DNA of 64,000 nt from Amyelois transitella. Taxonomy: Eukaryota > Arthropoda > Insecta > Lepidoptera > Pyralidae. Below are positions 1 through 12,100 of this stretch, piece after piece. A model generated the notes under the pieces. The model did no database searches and had not been told where the DNA came from. It saw nothing but the letters and a program-made list of their open reading frames with translations. The stretch covers positions 7,031,001-7,095,000 of the forward strand of contig NC_083516.1 of NCBI RefSeq assembly GCF_032362555.1, given 5' to 3'. The position numbers and the translations under genes were made by a program. Within the stretch, counting starts at the first letter, position 1. Each line of letters begins with the position of its first letter.

Positions 1-10
1 ATGAACATAG

Positions 11-85
11 CAGATTGCGGACGGTGGACTTCTATTACAGTACGGACACGAAGAATTGGCTCAAAATGGTTATCAGCTGTTCTAA
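11..85 (+). CDS. Candidate 3' terminal coding exon of a gene left of the window
   Basis: After an AG at 9-10 the frame is open for 24 codons, ends in TAA at 83-85 and is followed by AATAAA near 117-122. The C-terminus would read ...LLLQYGHEELAQNGYQLF. I do not recognise the peptide. The case rests only on an acceptor, an open frame, a stop and a nearby poly(A) signal. It would lie on the opposite strand to the ankyrin gene whose 3' part also runs off this edge, so the two would overlap or nest. It could be chance. Confidence 0.25.
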   Translation, partial: QIADGGLLLQYGHEELAQNGYQLF

Positions 86-648
86 ACAAACTTTTTAAAT
101 TATTACCTAGGTCCCCAATAAAAACAGTCTAATTTGATCTAGGGCAGCTGAGGAAGGCAAGTCAGATCCTACAAATAAGGTAAATTACCGTCTTTGTCGT
201 GTGGTTTCCTGCACTTAAGAATAGAATAACTCCATATCTTTCCCATGGATGTCGTAAACGGCGACAAAGGAATAGGTTTATAATCTTGGGATTCCACTTG
301 TAGGCTAGCAACCTTTCACTATTTGAATATCAATTCTATAATTAAACCAAACAGCTGAACGAGGCCTATCAGTCTTTTCAAGCTGTACTGACTGACTTTT
401 TGTATTTATGTATGTATGAACCGTCATTTCTTGGAACAGTTAATGCCAATTTTCATTTGTTATTGGCCATTGTCATTTATTACTGTGATAATAGGAAAAG
501 TACCGCGGATTTAGAATAATCTATATCTAAATTACTGAATTCAAACCATGCTGCTTGTAACTTTTGTTGTTATTCTAACTGTCGCTATCAGGAGTAAGAA
601 TAGCTGATAGGGTCAACTGGAATAGCTGGCGCTAAAACAGTCTCATAC
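86..648. other. Non-coding stretch, probable intron of the Dpy-30/ankyrin gene
   Basis: No supported exon was found here. Positions 195-422 are a diverged plus-orientation copy of dispersed repeat 1 (see 33158-33412), recognisable by the 'gtcgtaaacggcgac' and 'agtcttttcaag' blocks and a tgtatgtatg-type end. The rest shows nothing I can name. Confidence 0.5.
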
Positions 649-3600
649 ATTATCTCCAATCCGTAACAGTTCAGGATAAGTTTGCGCCAAGTAGGCGACG
701 ATCTCCTCGTTTTGGGCCAGAACAGAGATGTGCAGGGCGGTTCTTCCAAATGTGTTCTGACTGCGGGCGAGCGTACGTCCTCCTTCAGCCGACAGTATTT
801 CCTGGACAGCCAACAGGTCACCACGTCTGACAGCGCCGTGAAGAGCTTCTCGCGACTCCTAGTGATAAAATAAATAAAAAGTAAACTATATACACGCATA
901 CACATATCACGACCTTATCCTGACCTGACCTGACTGAGTAGTGAATGTTGAGTAAAATGAAAGGTTATTAAAGTAGTTTTGTTTGTATAAGCCACTCAAG
1001 TTTAATAATAATTAAGTAGTATTGGACAGGTAAATTAATATAAGTACGACTTTGGTATAATTAATAACGAGAATGTTTATTAATACCGCTTGTATGTTAC
1101 TAGGTATATATAATTTTCTTTGAAACAAAAAGTACGTGATTTTCTGTTATAAATGATCAGCAGTTTCAAAAGCTACGACCATGTCGGCCATTTCACTTCC
1201 GGCAGGTTTTTTCAATTATTCACCTTAATTTCAGTTGGTCATGAATAAATTATACATCAACCTACTGTAACAACACAAAAGAACATACGTTATATATGCA
1301 GAACAATAAGTTCATTGCCATGTAGAGTACGTCTAAACTTAATTTGTAAAGCTACGAGTAACATAACGACCTCCAAGATGTATTGTTTTGTGAGGCAAGT
1401 TTGTTACTCCAGAACTCAGGTTCGATTTTCAGGTTATATTGTGTACTCGCAAAGATTTCTGTCAGCAGTTTTGGTTGCTCTTTGTGTTTGTGTACAATCT
1501 TATGAAACTAGTTTAAGAATTAAATAATTTTTTCAACCAACACGATTTAACCCAGAATAATAAACATACGTTGAAACTCGCAGCACAAATACAAATCAAT
1601 GAGCGCAGCACATAAGAAAATTAGTTTAATTTTATCGTAAACGTTTTATTGACAATTAATATTGATGATATAGGTATTGATCAAAAGAAAAATAATTTTA
1701 GATATACAAGTAGTAGGTATAGTTAACATCTATAGCTTTTAGCTTAAAGCTATCCTTTATAACTAGGAATAGCCGTAGCATTTATAAATTTCAATACCAT
1801 TGGCTTTGTCGGGGAAGACATTCATTATTACGAGATGAAGCCGTGATGAATGAATCCTTTGTACCTCAAACGCTGGAATGGAAGCGAGAAGGTTCCCCAT
1901 TTCGCTGTCCCCTCGCTGGGTGATCACGTCGGTGATTGTCACGCCTTCTTCATCGACTACGTCTAGAATGTGATCGTAACCTTCTAGTAGTAACTCCATT
2001 ATTTTTTCTGTATTCCCTGGAATGTTATTATAGTTGCTTAGTGTAAACAGTGCAGTAATATTGATTGCGTCGTTAGCACTTTTCAAGTAATTGAAATATA
2101 TTTTTACAGTTTAGATTTCACACTAGTACATTTTGAATGGTCGGCTACTACCCTGGCATCAACTAGCTTTATATAGTGTTTTTGTACTTAACTCGCCTTA
2201 CAAAAATAAGTTAAGTGAGAAGAGGCAACTTCATTATCTAATGCTCTTGATTAAAATTGCATGTAAGCTTTTTTAATCAACAAAGCCAAAATAAACCTAT
2301 AAGCTTCAAATTCTATAAGTATGATTGTTCTTTTAGTTTTACACCCATTTAGAATTTCGGTGTAGTAGATTAAGTAGACGTAGTTTACAATTACCTCTCG
2401 CGGCCAAATGTAGCACCCATCTGTCGATCTCTGCCGTGTTCTCCAAGATGTTGGCCTGTATGGACACGTCCCGGGCTGTCCGGTACAGCTCGTCCCGGTA
2501 TCCCAGACTGATGTCGGATTCCTGCAGGAGTTGGAACAGCGCGTTCCTGGTGTGGGTGCGAGCGGCCGCGAAGTGAAGCATGGATTGGCCGTGTTCGTCC
2601 TTTGAAGAAAAATAAAATGAAATGTAGAGCCCATCGCACAGATTGATGGAGCACTAAAAGTTTTCCATATTCTTTTATTGAGGAAAGGTCTTAAGACAGT
2701 GCAGAACTAAAAACATTATCTCTGCACTAAGAGGCAGTCAAATAAAAATATTTAAGGACGTTTTTTCAGTTGTTTAGAGTGTCAAAGTGATTTTAATGCA
2801 TTCATCAATTACCATAACTATTATATTTTCCTGACATGTCTGCAATATTGAAAAACAAGTGTCTCACTCGACTGGCACTGCTGAAGGCTGTCTCCGGTCC
2901 ATCGGGAGTCGTTTCGGGCTGCGGGTCTACCGTCACCACCTCTATGGGGCGGTGTTTGGTGGCGGTTTTGGAGGCGCTGCGGGCGACCTTAGCCGCCATC
3001 GCGGGCGCGGCGACGTCTGGTGGTGCCTGCATGTTCTCCACTTCTGCCGCCTGACGGGTCACCATCAGATTCTCCTGTTTTAAATGGTTCTGATATTTTT
3101 TATGCACCTAAAAAGGAAGGGCCTTCGTTGCGATGGACGGTACAGGCTTTGATAGTCTACTCTTACAATGAAGTAGGTGATTATCTTTTCCTTTTAAATA
3201 TTTATTAAGAACGAAATGCCTAAATGCATGTTCAAAACACAAGGGTAAACACAAGAAAAACAAGAAGTTGTAAAGTTCCTGTGTATGTAAAAAACGTGCA
3301 AAGGTTTTCAAATAAATAACCACATGTGAAAGTGGCTTTCTAGTTTATAACGTTATTTACTGTGCGAAATCTATGATTACAAACTTCTCATCAAACGTAA
3401 AAAAAATATTCTTAGCTAACTAAAAAGAAAGTCGCGTAGTAACTACTACGAACCTACGTAGCGACTGCTACGAACTTACGTCGTAAGTCCATTCTACATT
3501 CTATATCCAGAATCCATATTAGAACTGTTTGAAGACCAAAAAATATCTAAACTATCTAAAAAGAATGTTAATAAATTAGTTTTATCTCACCTGCGTACCT

Positions 3601-3857
3601 AATTGAGGTTTCTCTTGATCAGGGAAATTGTGAAGAAAACTCGCCAGAAATGCAACCGGGTCCTTGGGTTTAACGTTAGCCACTTCGGTCAGACCTTTGA
3701 TCAAAGGATCGCCGAGAGCTGCAAAAACGTCGTCCACATAAGTGTCTTTATCACTTTGCACCATTTCCATTGTAGAATTAACTTATAAATAAATAATATC
3801 GCGCTTACACTTTGCTAGGTATCTGCCTTCGTCGGTCTGAAAGATGGGAATGTCCAT
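649..3857 (-). CDS. Dpy-30 motif plus ankyrin-repeat protein (3' part outside window)
   Basis: Six exons keep frame: 3857-3809, 3718-3591, 3089-2868, 2599-2343, 2078-1865, 858-649. The start was chosen because the ATG at 3857 opens MDIPIFQTDEGRYLAK, which splices straight into SLGDPLIKGLTEVA...DPVAFLASFL, a Dpy-30-type docking motif (residues about 12-48). Exon 3 is Ala/Pro/Lys-rich linker. Exons 4-6 carry ankyrin-like units (GQSMLHFAAAR, VLHLAARG, ALHGAVRRGDLLAVQ, GRTALHISVLAQ). The last exon ends in a GTATGAGA donor right after IGDN. By analogy with the neighbouring gene the next exon should supply a GRTPLHYA unit, so the gene probably continues past the left edge. Reading through the donor would stop one codon later (V, then TGA), so an end here is possible. 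An acceptor-like TTTCAG about 36 nt upstream of the ATG suggests a further 5' exon. The junction between exons 4 and 5 (donor GT|GTAAAA) is the least certain. Dpy-30 motifs typically dock proteins in radial spokes or chromatin complexes; the role here is inferred. Confidence 0.75.
3425..3500. repeat. TACG-rich short repeat, copy 1
   Basis: The stretch is dense in 'ctacga/tcgtag' words on both strands and is followed by 'tccattctacattctatat'. Similar sequence occurs at 20150-20225 (also followed by 'cattctatatatt') and more loosely at 54860-54950. It is probably a small dispersed element; ends are not defined. Confidence 0.4.
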
Positions 3858-4823
3858 GTGGCCATTAGCAGCTCGGCTCGTACCTGAAACCGATCAATTA
3901 TTCACCGTGACGAAGTTGACCTTCGCTTCGCTTGTGTGGGTTCGACACATGTGTTAGTAAACCACTGGTACATCTGCCGGGGGTGGGGTGGTGGCTACTG
4001 TGTGCCGGAGGTAGAAAAATGTACGATGCCACGATTAATGCGGTGGTCATAATTGATATGACCTACTCATATCGATCGTATGCCACGACAATACGGAACA
4101 GACTCTAATATTGATAAGTATTATTACACTTTAATAGTGTGCACTAATTTATTTCAGTTTATAAAAACGCGAGCCCATGATTAGACCATTTTCTGATTAA
4201 AGATAAAAATTGTTTTTTTTTTATTATTGGATGTTATTCTTATAATCCAAGCTAAATGTTTAATTCATATAATCATATTTCTAGATATCTTCTAAAATAG
4301 GTAGAATATTAAATTATATCTTCACTGGCAAGGTTTTTATGCTGATGTGATTAAGAAGGTTTAATCCATGTGCGACCAGCAATTTAAAATCAAATCTATA
4401 ACGTAGAAAATGTCTTTGATCCTAATAGAATTAAGGTTTTAATAAAGACTAATTTACATCCTCGACGTAGTCTTGAGCTCAATATATTGATGCTACACAC
4501 AGTGTTTAATGTAGGAAAGACAAGAATGGCTGGTGAAGAGCGTGCAGTAAAATGCTAAAGCAAACGTTGAAACTGCTTGGTGTAAAAGCGTTGCCATCAC
4601 GTCACTCTGTAGCACACGGACACGCGAACTCACATTTTGCACGTAAACTTTAAATTTTATACGAACCTATTATAAATTCAGATGATAATAGAAATCTAGA
4701 TCGATGATGCTCATCTTCAGCCATTTTTGTCAGCACCTACATACATCTTTCCAACATTCCATTTACTATGAAAAAGTGTAAAAATGATTAAAATTAAAAC
4801 TAAAGGTTATTGTCTTCACTTGT
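3858..4823. other. Spacer between the two ankyrin genes
   Basis: It lies between the stop of the ankyrin/kinase gene (4824) and the ATG of the Dpy-30/ankyrin gene (3857). Apart from the possible upstream acceptor at about 3893 I see no coding exon, no AATAAA close to the 4824 stop and no obvious promoter motif. The short spacing suggests the downstream promoter, or an untranslated first exon, is in here. Confidence 0.4.
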
Positions 4824-6184
4824 TTAAAATTTTGGATGCTTTTCAGGGCTATCTAAATCGGCTAAGCTGCTCCTCTTTCTTCGGAAAATATTTGTTAGCA
4901 TTGTCGCAATGTGAGCTGAATTTTGCATGGATAAATCTTTCTCCAAATGCAAAAGATTTGATGAAGCCGTCGCAAAGTCATTAAAACAGTTTGTTTCTGT
5001 AATGCTTAGGGATTGATAATTGCTTATTCTTGCTATATTTGCACTTAACGTTTCTCTGTATTGTAATCCTCTCATGGCACATAAATGTTTCATATTATCC
5101 GAATCTTTAGATAAGCCAGGAAAACTGACAATGAGGCTGAATCTTATACCAGCACCTAAATATGTAGGTCTGCTGCTCAAGTGTCCTAGTTTTTTATGCC
5201 AGACAAAATCAAGTCTTTCGTGAAGATACGACATGATAAAAGACATTTTACTAAATGGGAGACCTATCTCCCCTGGAGAATCTGTAGGTGTTGATACGAG
5301 CACTCGCAAGTGGTCATGTACATTTATCCAAACAGCTACTGTTTTATCTTCAGTGACAAAAACGCCTCGACCATAAGGCCAATGTCGACCATGTAAGCGA
5401 GTGCAGTCATCGATTTCTTCCCTGTCACATAATGCTATCAATAAACCACTAGACGCAAGAGATGCACAGATTTCAGACGGCTTTTCTAAAACTTCATTTA
5501 AAGTGTAATAAGTACCGCCTTTTTGATCAGATTCGGGATTTGAAGGTTCACTGAACTTTGTGAAATCATCTTGCATTAATATTGTTGTTATTATTCTTTC
5601 AATGGTTTCCAATTTTCCTACCTTTAAGTTCAATGGTAATTCAAAGCCGTCTAAATTTCTCGAACATTCAATAGCACCAGAAAGTACGAACTCATCGTTC
5701 GGATCGATATTTAATTCAACAAGGGGTTCAGCTGCCGAGGTCTTTGGCTGTATTTTTATAAAGTCGGATTTAGGGTGTAAAGGTAATTCTGAGTTTATGT
5801 TAATATTATGCAAATCTTTGATAAGTGGCATTAAAAATTCATGAAAAACTTCATACACATAATAATCGGGTGCAGTTATTCCTCCAGGAAAGTCTTCCTC
5901 AACGGTTTGGACAATATTTCTATTATCTGGTAGTTTCTTCACTGCCGGCCAAATAACATCAAAAAGGTCATGATCGAGTTTTGTTATTCTTTCTTTAATT
6001 ACTTCAAAAACTGAACGTTTAAGGAATCTGCTTAGGACTAATGGTGGTGTAGCTTTATTAGACGATGCTGAAAGTGGGGTGCGGGTTGGTCTCGCTGATG
6101 CTAAAAGCCGATAGCAGCGCTCGAGGGTGTCCAATGACTCCGGAGTATCCAAGGCTCGTCGGGACGACACGTGATCTTCCGGAA
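4824..6184 (-). other. Pseudo-phosphagen-kinase domain (last exon)
   Basis: The last exon holds both lobes of an ATP:guanido phosphotransferase. The N-lobe is seen in LERCYRLLASA, VFEVIKERITKLDHDLFDVI and GITAPDYYVYEVFHEFLMPL. The C-lobe starts at NDEFVLSGAIECSRNLDGF and includes HWPYGRGVFV, VWINVHDHLRVLVS, LGHLSSRPTYLGAGIRFSLI and a degraded substrate loop. Against the arginine kinase pattern (numbering from memory of the Limulus enzyme): the STRVR arginines 124 and 126 are Ala and Glu; Glu225 is His; the reactive Cys271 is Arg; the GTRGEH loop with Arg309 and Glu314 is gone. Arg229 and Arg280 are kept. The fold seems preserved while phosphate transfer is very unlikely. An unusual active homologue cannot be fully excluded without structure-guided alignment. 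Confidence 0.85.
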
Positions 6185-9100
6185 CTACACATATTTAATT
6201 TTAAATTCGATTACTAAGGTAGTTTTTTTTAAATTTGATTGATTTGATCTAAAACCTGTTTAATTATCTGGTTCTTATTTCCTAACGATTGACAGGTAAA
6301 GGATTTCACCTCTTTTTTAAATAAAAGGTACCTATATAATTTATTTTTATAGACCATATAAATTATACGCCACCTACCTTTATCTGATAACATTTCACGT
6401 GCGAATTCTTCAGTTATTCCATAATCTGACATCAATTGAGTAAACGGAAGCAAGTCCGGATTTTTTAAATAATCTTCAGCAGTTCGACCATTCTGAAAAT
6501 AAATTAAAAAAATATTACACATTCTTTGTTTTTCAATATGTCGTATTAATACATTCAGTCAGAAAAGTATCGGGAATGGATTATTTATTTATGGTTCCAA
6601 AATCAAATTTTTGTTTTTTTTGTTGTTGTTAGATTGGCACAATTGTTTTCCATTTTGGCGCGGAGTTTGAGTTGCATCTGTTGTTTATATTAAATACAGT
6701 GCTATTACAGTGTTATATCATATCTAGTGTGTATTGCTAATTTCATAATGGATAAAAACATCGAACAAAGAGTTTGTCTTAAATTTTGCATTGCCAATGG
6801 AATATCGTATTCGGAGTCACTGAAAATGTTACAGAAGGCTTACGGTGAATCGACTTTATCAAAAACTCGTGCTTATGAGTGGTACAAAGCGTTCAAAAGC
6901 GGTCGAGATGTGATGGAAGATTTGCCTCGCTCTGGTAGGCCATCAACGTCTGCAACTGAAGTTAACATCGCAAAAGTGAAGGAAATAGTGACTGAAAATC
7001 CTCATTCAACTTTGAGAGAGACAGCCACCGAACTTTCTGTATCTCACGAGTCGATCCGTACCATTTTAACTAATAATTTGGGTATGAAACATGTTGCCGC
7101 TCGGCTAGTCCCAAAAGACCTGAATTTTTTTCAAAAACTCAATCGCATGAGAGTCGCTGAGGACATGCTAGAACGAGTCAATTCCGACCCAACATTCATG
7201 AAACGCATTGTTACTGGTGACGAGACGTGGGTTTACGAGTTTGACATGCAAACTAGTCAACAAGCTTCGGAGTGGCGCCTTCCAACTGAACCGAAACCGA
7301 AAAAACCACGCCAAAGTCGTTCAAAAGTCAAAGTCATGTTGACTGTTTTCTTTGGCTATCGCGGTGTTGTGCACTCGGAATTCTTGCCGGAAGGTCAAAC
7401 GGTAAATAAGGAATATTATTTGAGTGTTATGCGGCGTTTAAGAGAGCAAATCCGACGAAAAAGGCCAGATTTGTGGAAAGAAAATTCTTGGATTTTGCAC
7501 CATGATAATGCACCTTCGCACAAGGCCATCATTGTGAACGAATTTTTAACCAAACACTCAACAAATACCATCGAGCAACCACCATATTCACCAGATATGG
7601 CTCCAGCCGACTTTTTTCTTTTTCCTAAACTCAAATTACCACTTCGTGGCACCCGTTTTCAATCGGTAGAAGACATAAAAGAGAATTCGCGGCGAGAACT
7701 GACCTCAATTCCGGAAACAGCGTTTAAAAAATGTTTTGATGATTGGATTATTCGTTGGCGTAAGTGTATCGTTTCTAAAGGAGCATATTTTGAAGGTGAT
7801 AAAATAAATTTGGATGAATAACAAACAGTTTGTGTATTATTGTGTATATATCTTTTCCTGCTACTTTCTTGACAGAGTAGTATTAAAGGTGCCATGAGAT
7901 TTCCGGCATGGAAGTGGTATCAGGCGCCTAAGGCTTATAAACTTAGGATTCTTCGTTTAGGCGATATGCCAACAACCTGTCTGTTTTTGAATCTTAATTG
8001 CATCACAAGCCGTACAACTGAACTTAGCTTTTCAGTCTTTGCGAGACCGTTGGGTCTGTCTTTCTAGCAAGGGATATAGACGTTACTATGTGTGTATAAT
8101 ATGTGTCGTGTTTCCCTACCCAAAGAGCAAAATAGGACCCTATTCATATGGCTCCGCTATCACTCCATGTTGGTCGGTCAGTTTACGTCATGGCTCATAA
8201 TGTAATTTTCTTACAAATTAAGTATTTCTGATGAAAATTAAAAAAGGCATGACACCCATGCCGGATGTTCTTTATTGTGGTGGTAGTATTGTGTTTGTTA
8301 ACTATGAAGTTAACAAATTGCAAATTAAATAGTATTCTTACGTCATCTAAGTCTTTTGAATTAGAACCAAGCTGCTGTAATAAATTGTAATAATGTCCAT
8401 TATCTGGCAACACAGCGGCATAGTGTAAAGCAGTTCTTCCTTCAAAGTCTACAGCAGATAGTGTTTCTGGAAACCTACAAAATACACACGAAAATAAGAT
8501 GTTAGCTGTAAAGCCGTTAGAAGCAATTATTTTTAGGTTAAATCAATGAAAGTTTCACCTTCCGCCCAAATATTTCATGATGTTTGTTTTTCCGAATACT
8601 GTAGCCACATGTAGCGGAGTTGCACCGTTAGGTGATATCGGATCCCGTGCTATTGCAAACTTTCTTCTATCCAAAGCTGCTTGCAGTTCCCTTATATTTC
8701 CTTCTCTAGCTGCCAAGTGAACTCTGTTAATTTTTTGCTAAAATAAATAATCGACAAGTTGGTGTTTGGTATGCATATATCGCAAGAAAATACAAAAAAA
8801 ATAATAAGTTGGTTGACTAAAGATTTATTTACCATATATGTAGGAACGTTGTCTAAGAAAGCTTGTAATTCAGAGTTTCCAGATCTTCTACCTACTAGTC
8901 TCGATCCTTCGCCATTTAAAACTAAAGTAGCTAACATTTCCATATTGGCACTATTTATTAATTCTGTGACTTCAGGGTCTATTTCGTGATCCTGTGGAAT
9001 TAATGAAAAATATGTTAAGTGGTGCAGATGTCCTTGATTCCAATAGTGAAAGGCGTCGCGATCTAAATTGGTTAGAAACATATAACTAAGAAGCTGGCAA

Positions 9101-12100
9101 ATCATTATGACACGGTGGTTTTACGAAGTGTCTGGGTGTGCACGAAGTGCTTCTACTTAGTCTAAAAACACCACAACTAACTATTTATTTTCCGCATTAC
9201 CTTCAAATTCAGTTGTTGTGACATGCTGACGTAACATTTGTGAATTATACTTACAACAACAAGCAGGTCGCCATGAACGGATTCTTCTCTTTGAGTTATA
9301 CTTGCATCCTGCGAATCCTGTTCAGCTTCGCCACTAACAATGCCAGATATAAGACTTTCTTGTGTATTTCGGCCGTTGGTGTCGTTTCCTTAATTAGCAA
9401 ATAATCAAAAATATTGAACTTGTCAGGGACCCTCTTTTAAAACTGAAGAAGATTACTAAAATTATGTTTTGATTGTTGCGTGTAAAGTGCCAGAAGAGAT
9501 ACTAGTGTTACCTCTCTTGGTACTTTCTGTGTCAATTGATTCGTTTGCTATTTTATGCAATGTTTCGTTATTTTCTGTGTGTGTATCTCCTTGTACTTGA
9601 ACATCATCATCGTCTTCGCTGTGGTCATTATTAAATTTACCTTCACTTCCTGTAACACCAGAATCTTCTTCTTTGATATTTTCGCTGCCTTCAACTTCAT
9701 CATGACTTTTCACAGAAGTTGTTTCTTCTATTAAAACTGGTTCATTTTCTTGGTGATTGTTTTCATTTTGATCATTTTCGCTATCATCGACTTGTTTGTT
9801 GTCGTCATTATCATCATTTTGCTCAATAAAATTTTTGCTTATGTTATATTCAGATTCATCTTTGTCGAGTTTTTCATTTTTTTCATTACTCTGTTCTGCA
9901 TTATTGTCACTACTATCAATATCTTCATTTTCCACATCACGCTTAGTTTCATCGTCATTTCTTTCTTCCAAAACTATCGGCTCCTTTATTTGATCGCTAT
10001 TTTCATGTTCTTCACTTTCGTTATTTTTTTCATCATTGTTCGCTTTAAAAGTATGGTTGACTACATCTTCTTCATCTTCAGAATCATGTTTTTCTTCACC
10101 TTTTTCTTCATCAGACTTGTATTTTTCTTCATTATTTTCTTCATCTTTTTCTTCATCAGAATTGTAATTTTCTTCATCTTTTTCGTTTTCTAACCCTTCT
10201 TTTTCAGAATCCTTTTCATATTCAAAATCATGTTTTTCTGCCTCATCATCTTTATCTGAAGGTTCTTCTTCTTCTTTAGCATCTTTTTCAGTTTCATCAG
10301 TTTGATCATTTTGAACTACTTCATCAACCTAAAATGCACAAAATAAATATACATGCAAATGTTAACCAAGAAGCGAAGCAAAACAATTAGAAATACATTC
10401 CGTGAGCATGTTTCATGCAGTCTCACCTTTGTATGATATACTTTTTTATCGTCCAAGTCTGGTAAATTTTTTATGAACTCTCGTGTACTACTAGCTTTCA
10501 TTGCATTTGTAGTGTGAGTTTCCGTGCTATCCGAAACTGTTTGAGTATTGTTTTTAGATGATAAATTTTCATTTGATGTTTTCGTATTCTTCCTCCTCGA
10601 TTTTTTATTTAATTCTTGTATTACTTCAGTATCAAGTAGTTTCCAGTCCCATGATGATGGATATGCACTTGATGGAGTTCTGGGTGCCTCAGGTACAGAT
10701 TTTAGATTAGACTTGTCTATTTCATGTGGTCTATTAATGTAGTAACCCGGGGTTTTATTTTTCTACAAAGGAGGTTTTTTTTATTAGTTATATATTACTT
10801 TTAGAACAGTCAGAATAAGTTTTCTACACAGTAAAAGTAGGCAAAGAAAAATATTATCTAAACAAGACTAATTTACAACTATCTCGTGTATAATGTCCTA
10901 TCTCGTGGAGTGGCTCGGTTCTGATCTAGTCTTTGGGTTGTGGAGGTCATACAAATTCGGGACGACGATAATGGAACTTAAACTTTAACAAAAGTTCGGC
11001 AATCATGTTGGAAAAATATGGGGGAGGTCTTTGCCCACTAGTAGAACATGCGGAATCTATAAGCTTAATAAGGTTTAAAATATTTTACCAGCAAAGAACT
11101 ACTTACGTTATCAGTAGCGGCCTCGTCTGCCCCCATACTGACCAGCATGTTATACGTGTGCTGTTCATCTCTGACCGTAGCTGCATAGTGGAGGGGGGTG
11201 CGACCGTCGTTGTCAATATCGTTGATGCCCTGAGGGTATCGCTCTGCGATGTACCGGAGTATACCCCCGTGGCCAAGGCCTGCAGCCTGAAATTTAGTTA
11301 AATAAACTAAGCCTAACTTTTTTTTTTTATACAATTTGGTTTGGTATATAAAATGGACGCTGAGAACCGGACAAAGAGGTAAGAGAAATGTCAGAAAGCG
11401 TGGAGTGCAACGGGGAACACGCATGGATGAGAGAAAGTAAAATAGTTGGACTACATAGCTTTTAGTATTAACTCCGCCATATTATTCTGGAGGTGAGCTA
11501 AGAAGTTAAATGTACATTTTAAATTACATTTAACTATGTCACAGATATTGACATCAATGGTTTTCAGATGGTGCCGAGACAACTGTATTTATTGGTCTGG
11601 AACCGCTCCCGGGCGTTCGCCCCGCACCAGCCTTTTTACTCGTTACAGGGAGGTAGGATGCCGCCAGCGTATCTGCGAAGTGGCGTCCCAGACCAGCGCG
11701 CGACCCATGAGAATTATTTGTCATAAAAGTACTGACCTTATGCATTACTGTCATGTTATGAGCGTCCCTGCTGGAGAGGGCTTGCGGAGGCACCGGGTCC
11801 CCGGAGTGCTTCATGAGGCCCTCCAGGTCATTCTGGACGACTGAGTTGTGGATTTCCCGAATCGTATTCTGAAACGCATAAATACAAAAATAGTTATTTA
11901 AATATTTAGCAGTAGCAGATGCAGAATTTCATGATTTTTGATATATTTTTTTACATCTAGAATTAAGTCAGAAAGTAAAAGTTGGAAGCGGTTTTTTACG
12001 TACCTACTGACATATTAAATGAATGAAATAATTTCCAAATTTCTTCAATTCAAATCAATTCATTATTTGTCTATACCTATTGTTTATATTTGTTTTACTA

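Noticed and set aside
588..905. Minus-strand 105-residue open frame over the last visible ankyrin exon
   Set aside because: It is in the wrong frame and crosses the splice sites at 649 and 858. The frame reading ESREALHGAVRRGDLLAVQ is the ankyrin-coding one.
4784..5844. Plus-strand frames across the kinase-like exon
   Set aside because: They are short, without motifs, and lie fully inside a minus-strand exon with clear homology.
6727..6747. Earlier start for the mariner transposase at 6727
   Set aside because: That codon is GTG. The ATG at 6748 gives the family's usual N-terminus and length.
8692..9105. Single 137-residue minus-strand protein
   Set aside because: It runs through two exons (8991-8833 and part of 8737-8559) and an intron in one frame by chance. 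The splice sites and ankyrin homology define the exons.
9750..10193. Plus-strand 147-residue hydrophobic Phe/Ile-rich frame
   Set aside because: It is the complement of the acidic Glu/Asp/Lys exon of the ankyrin/kinase gene, an artefact of base composition.
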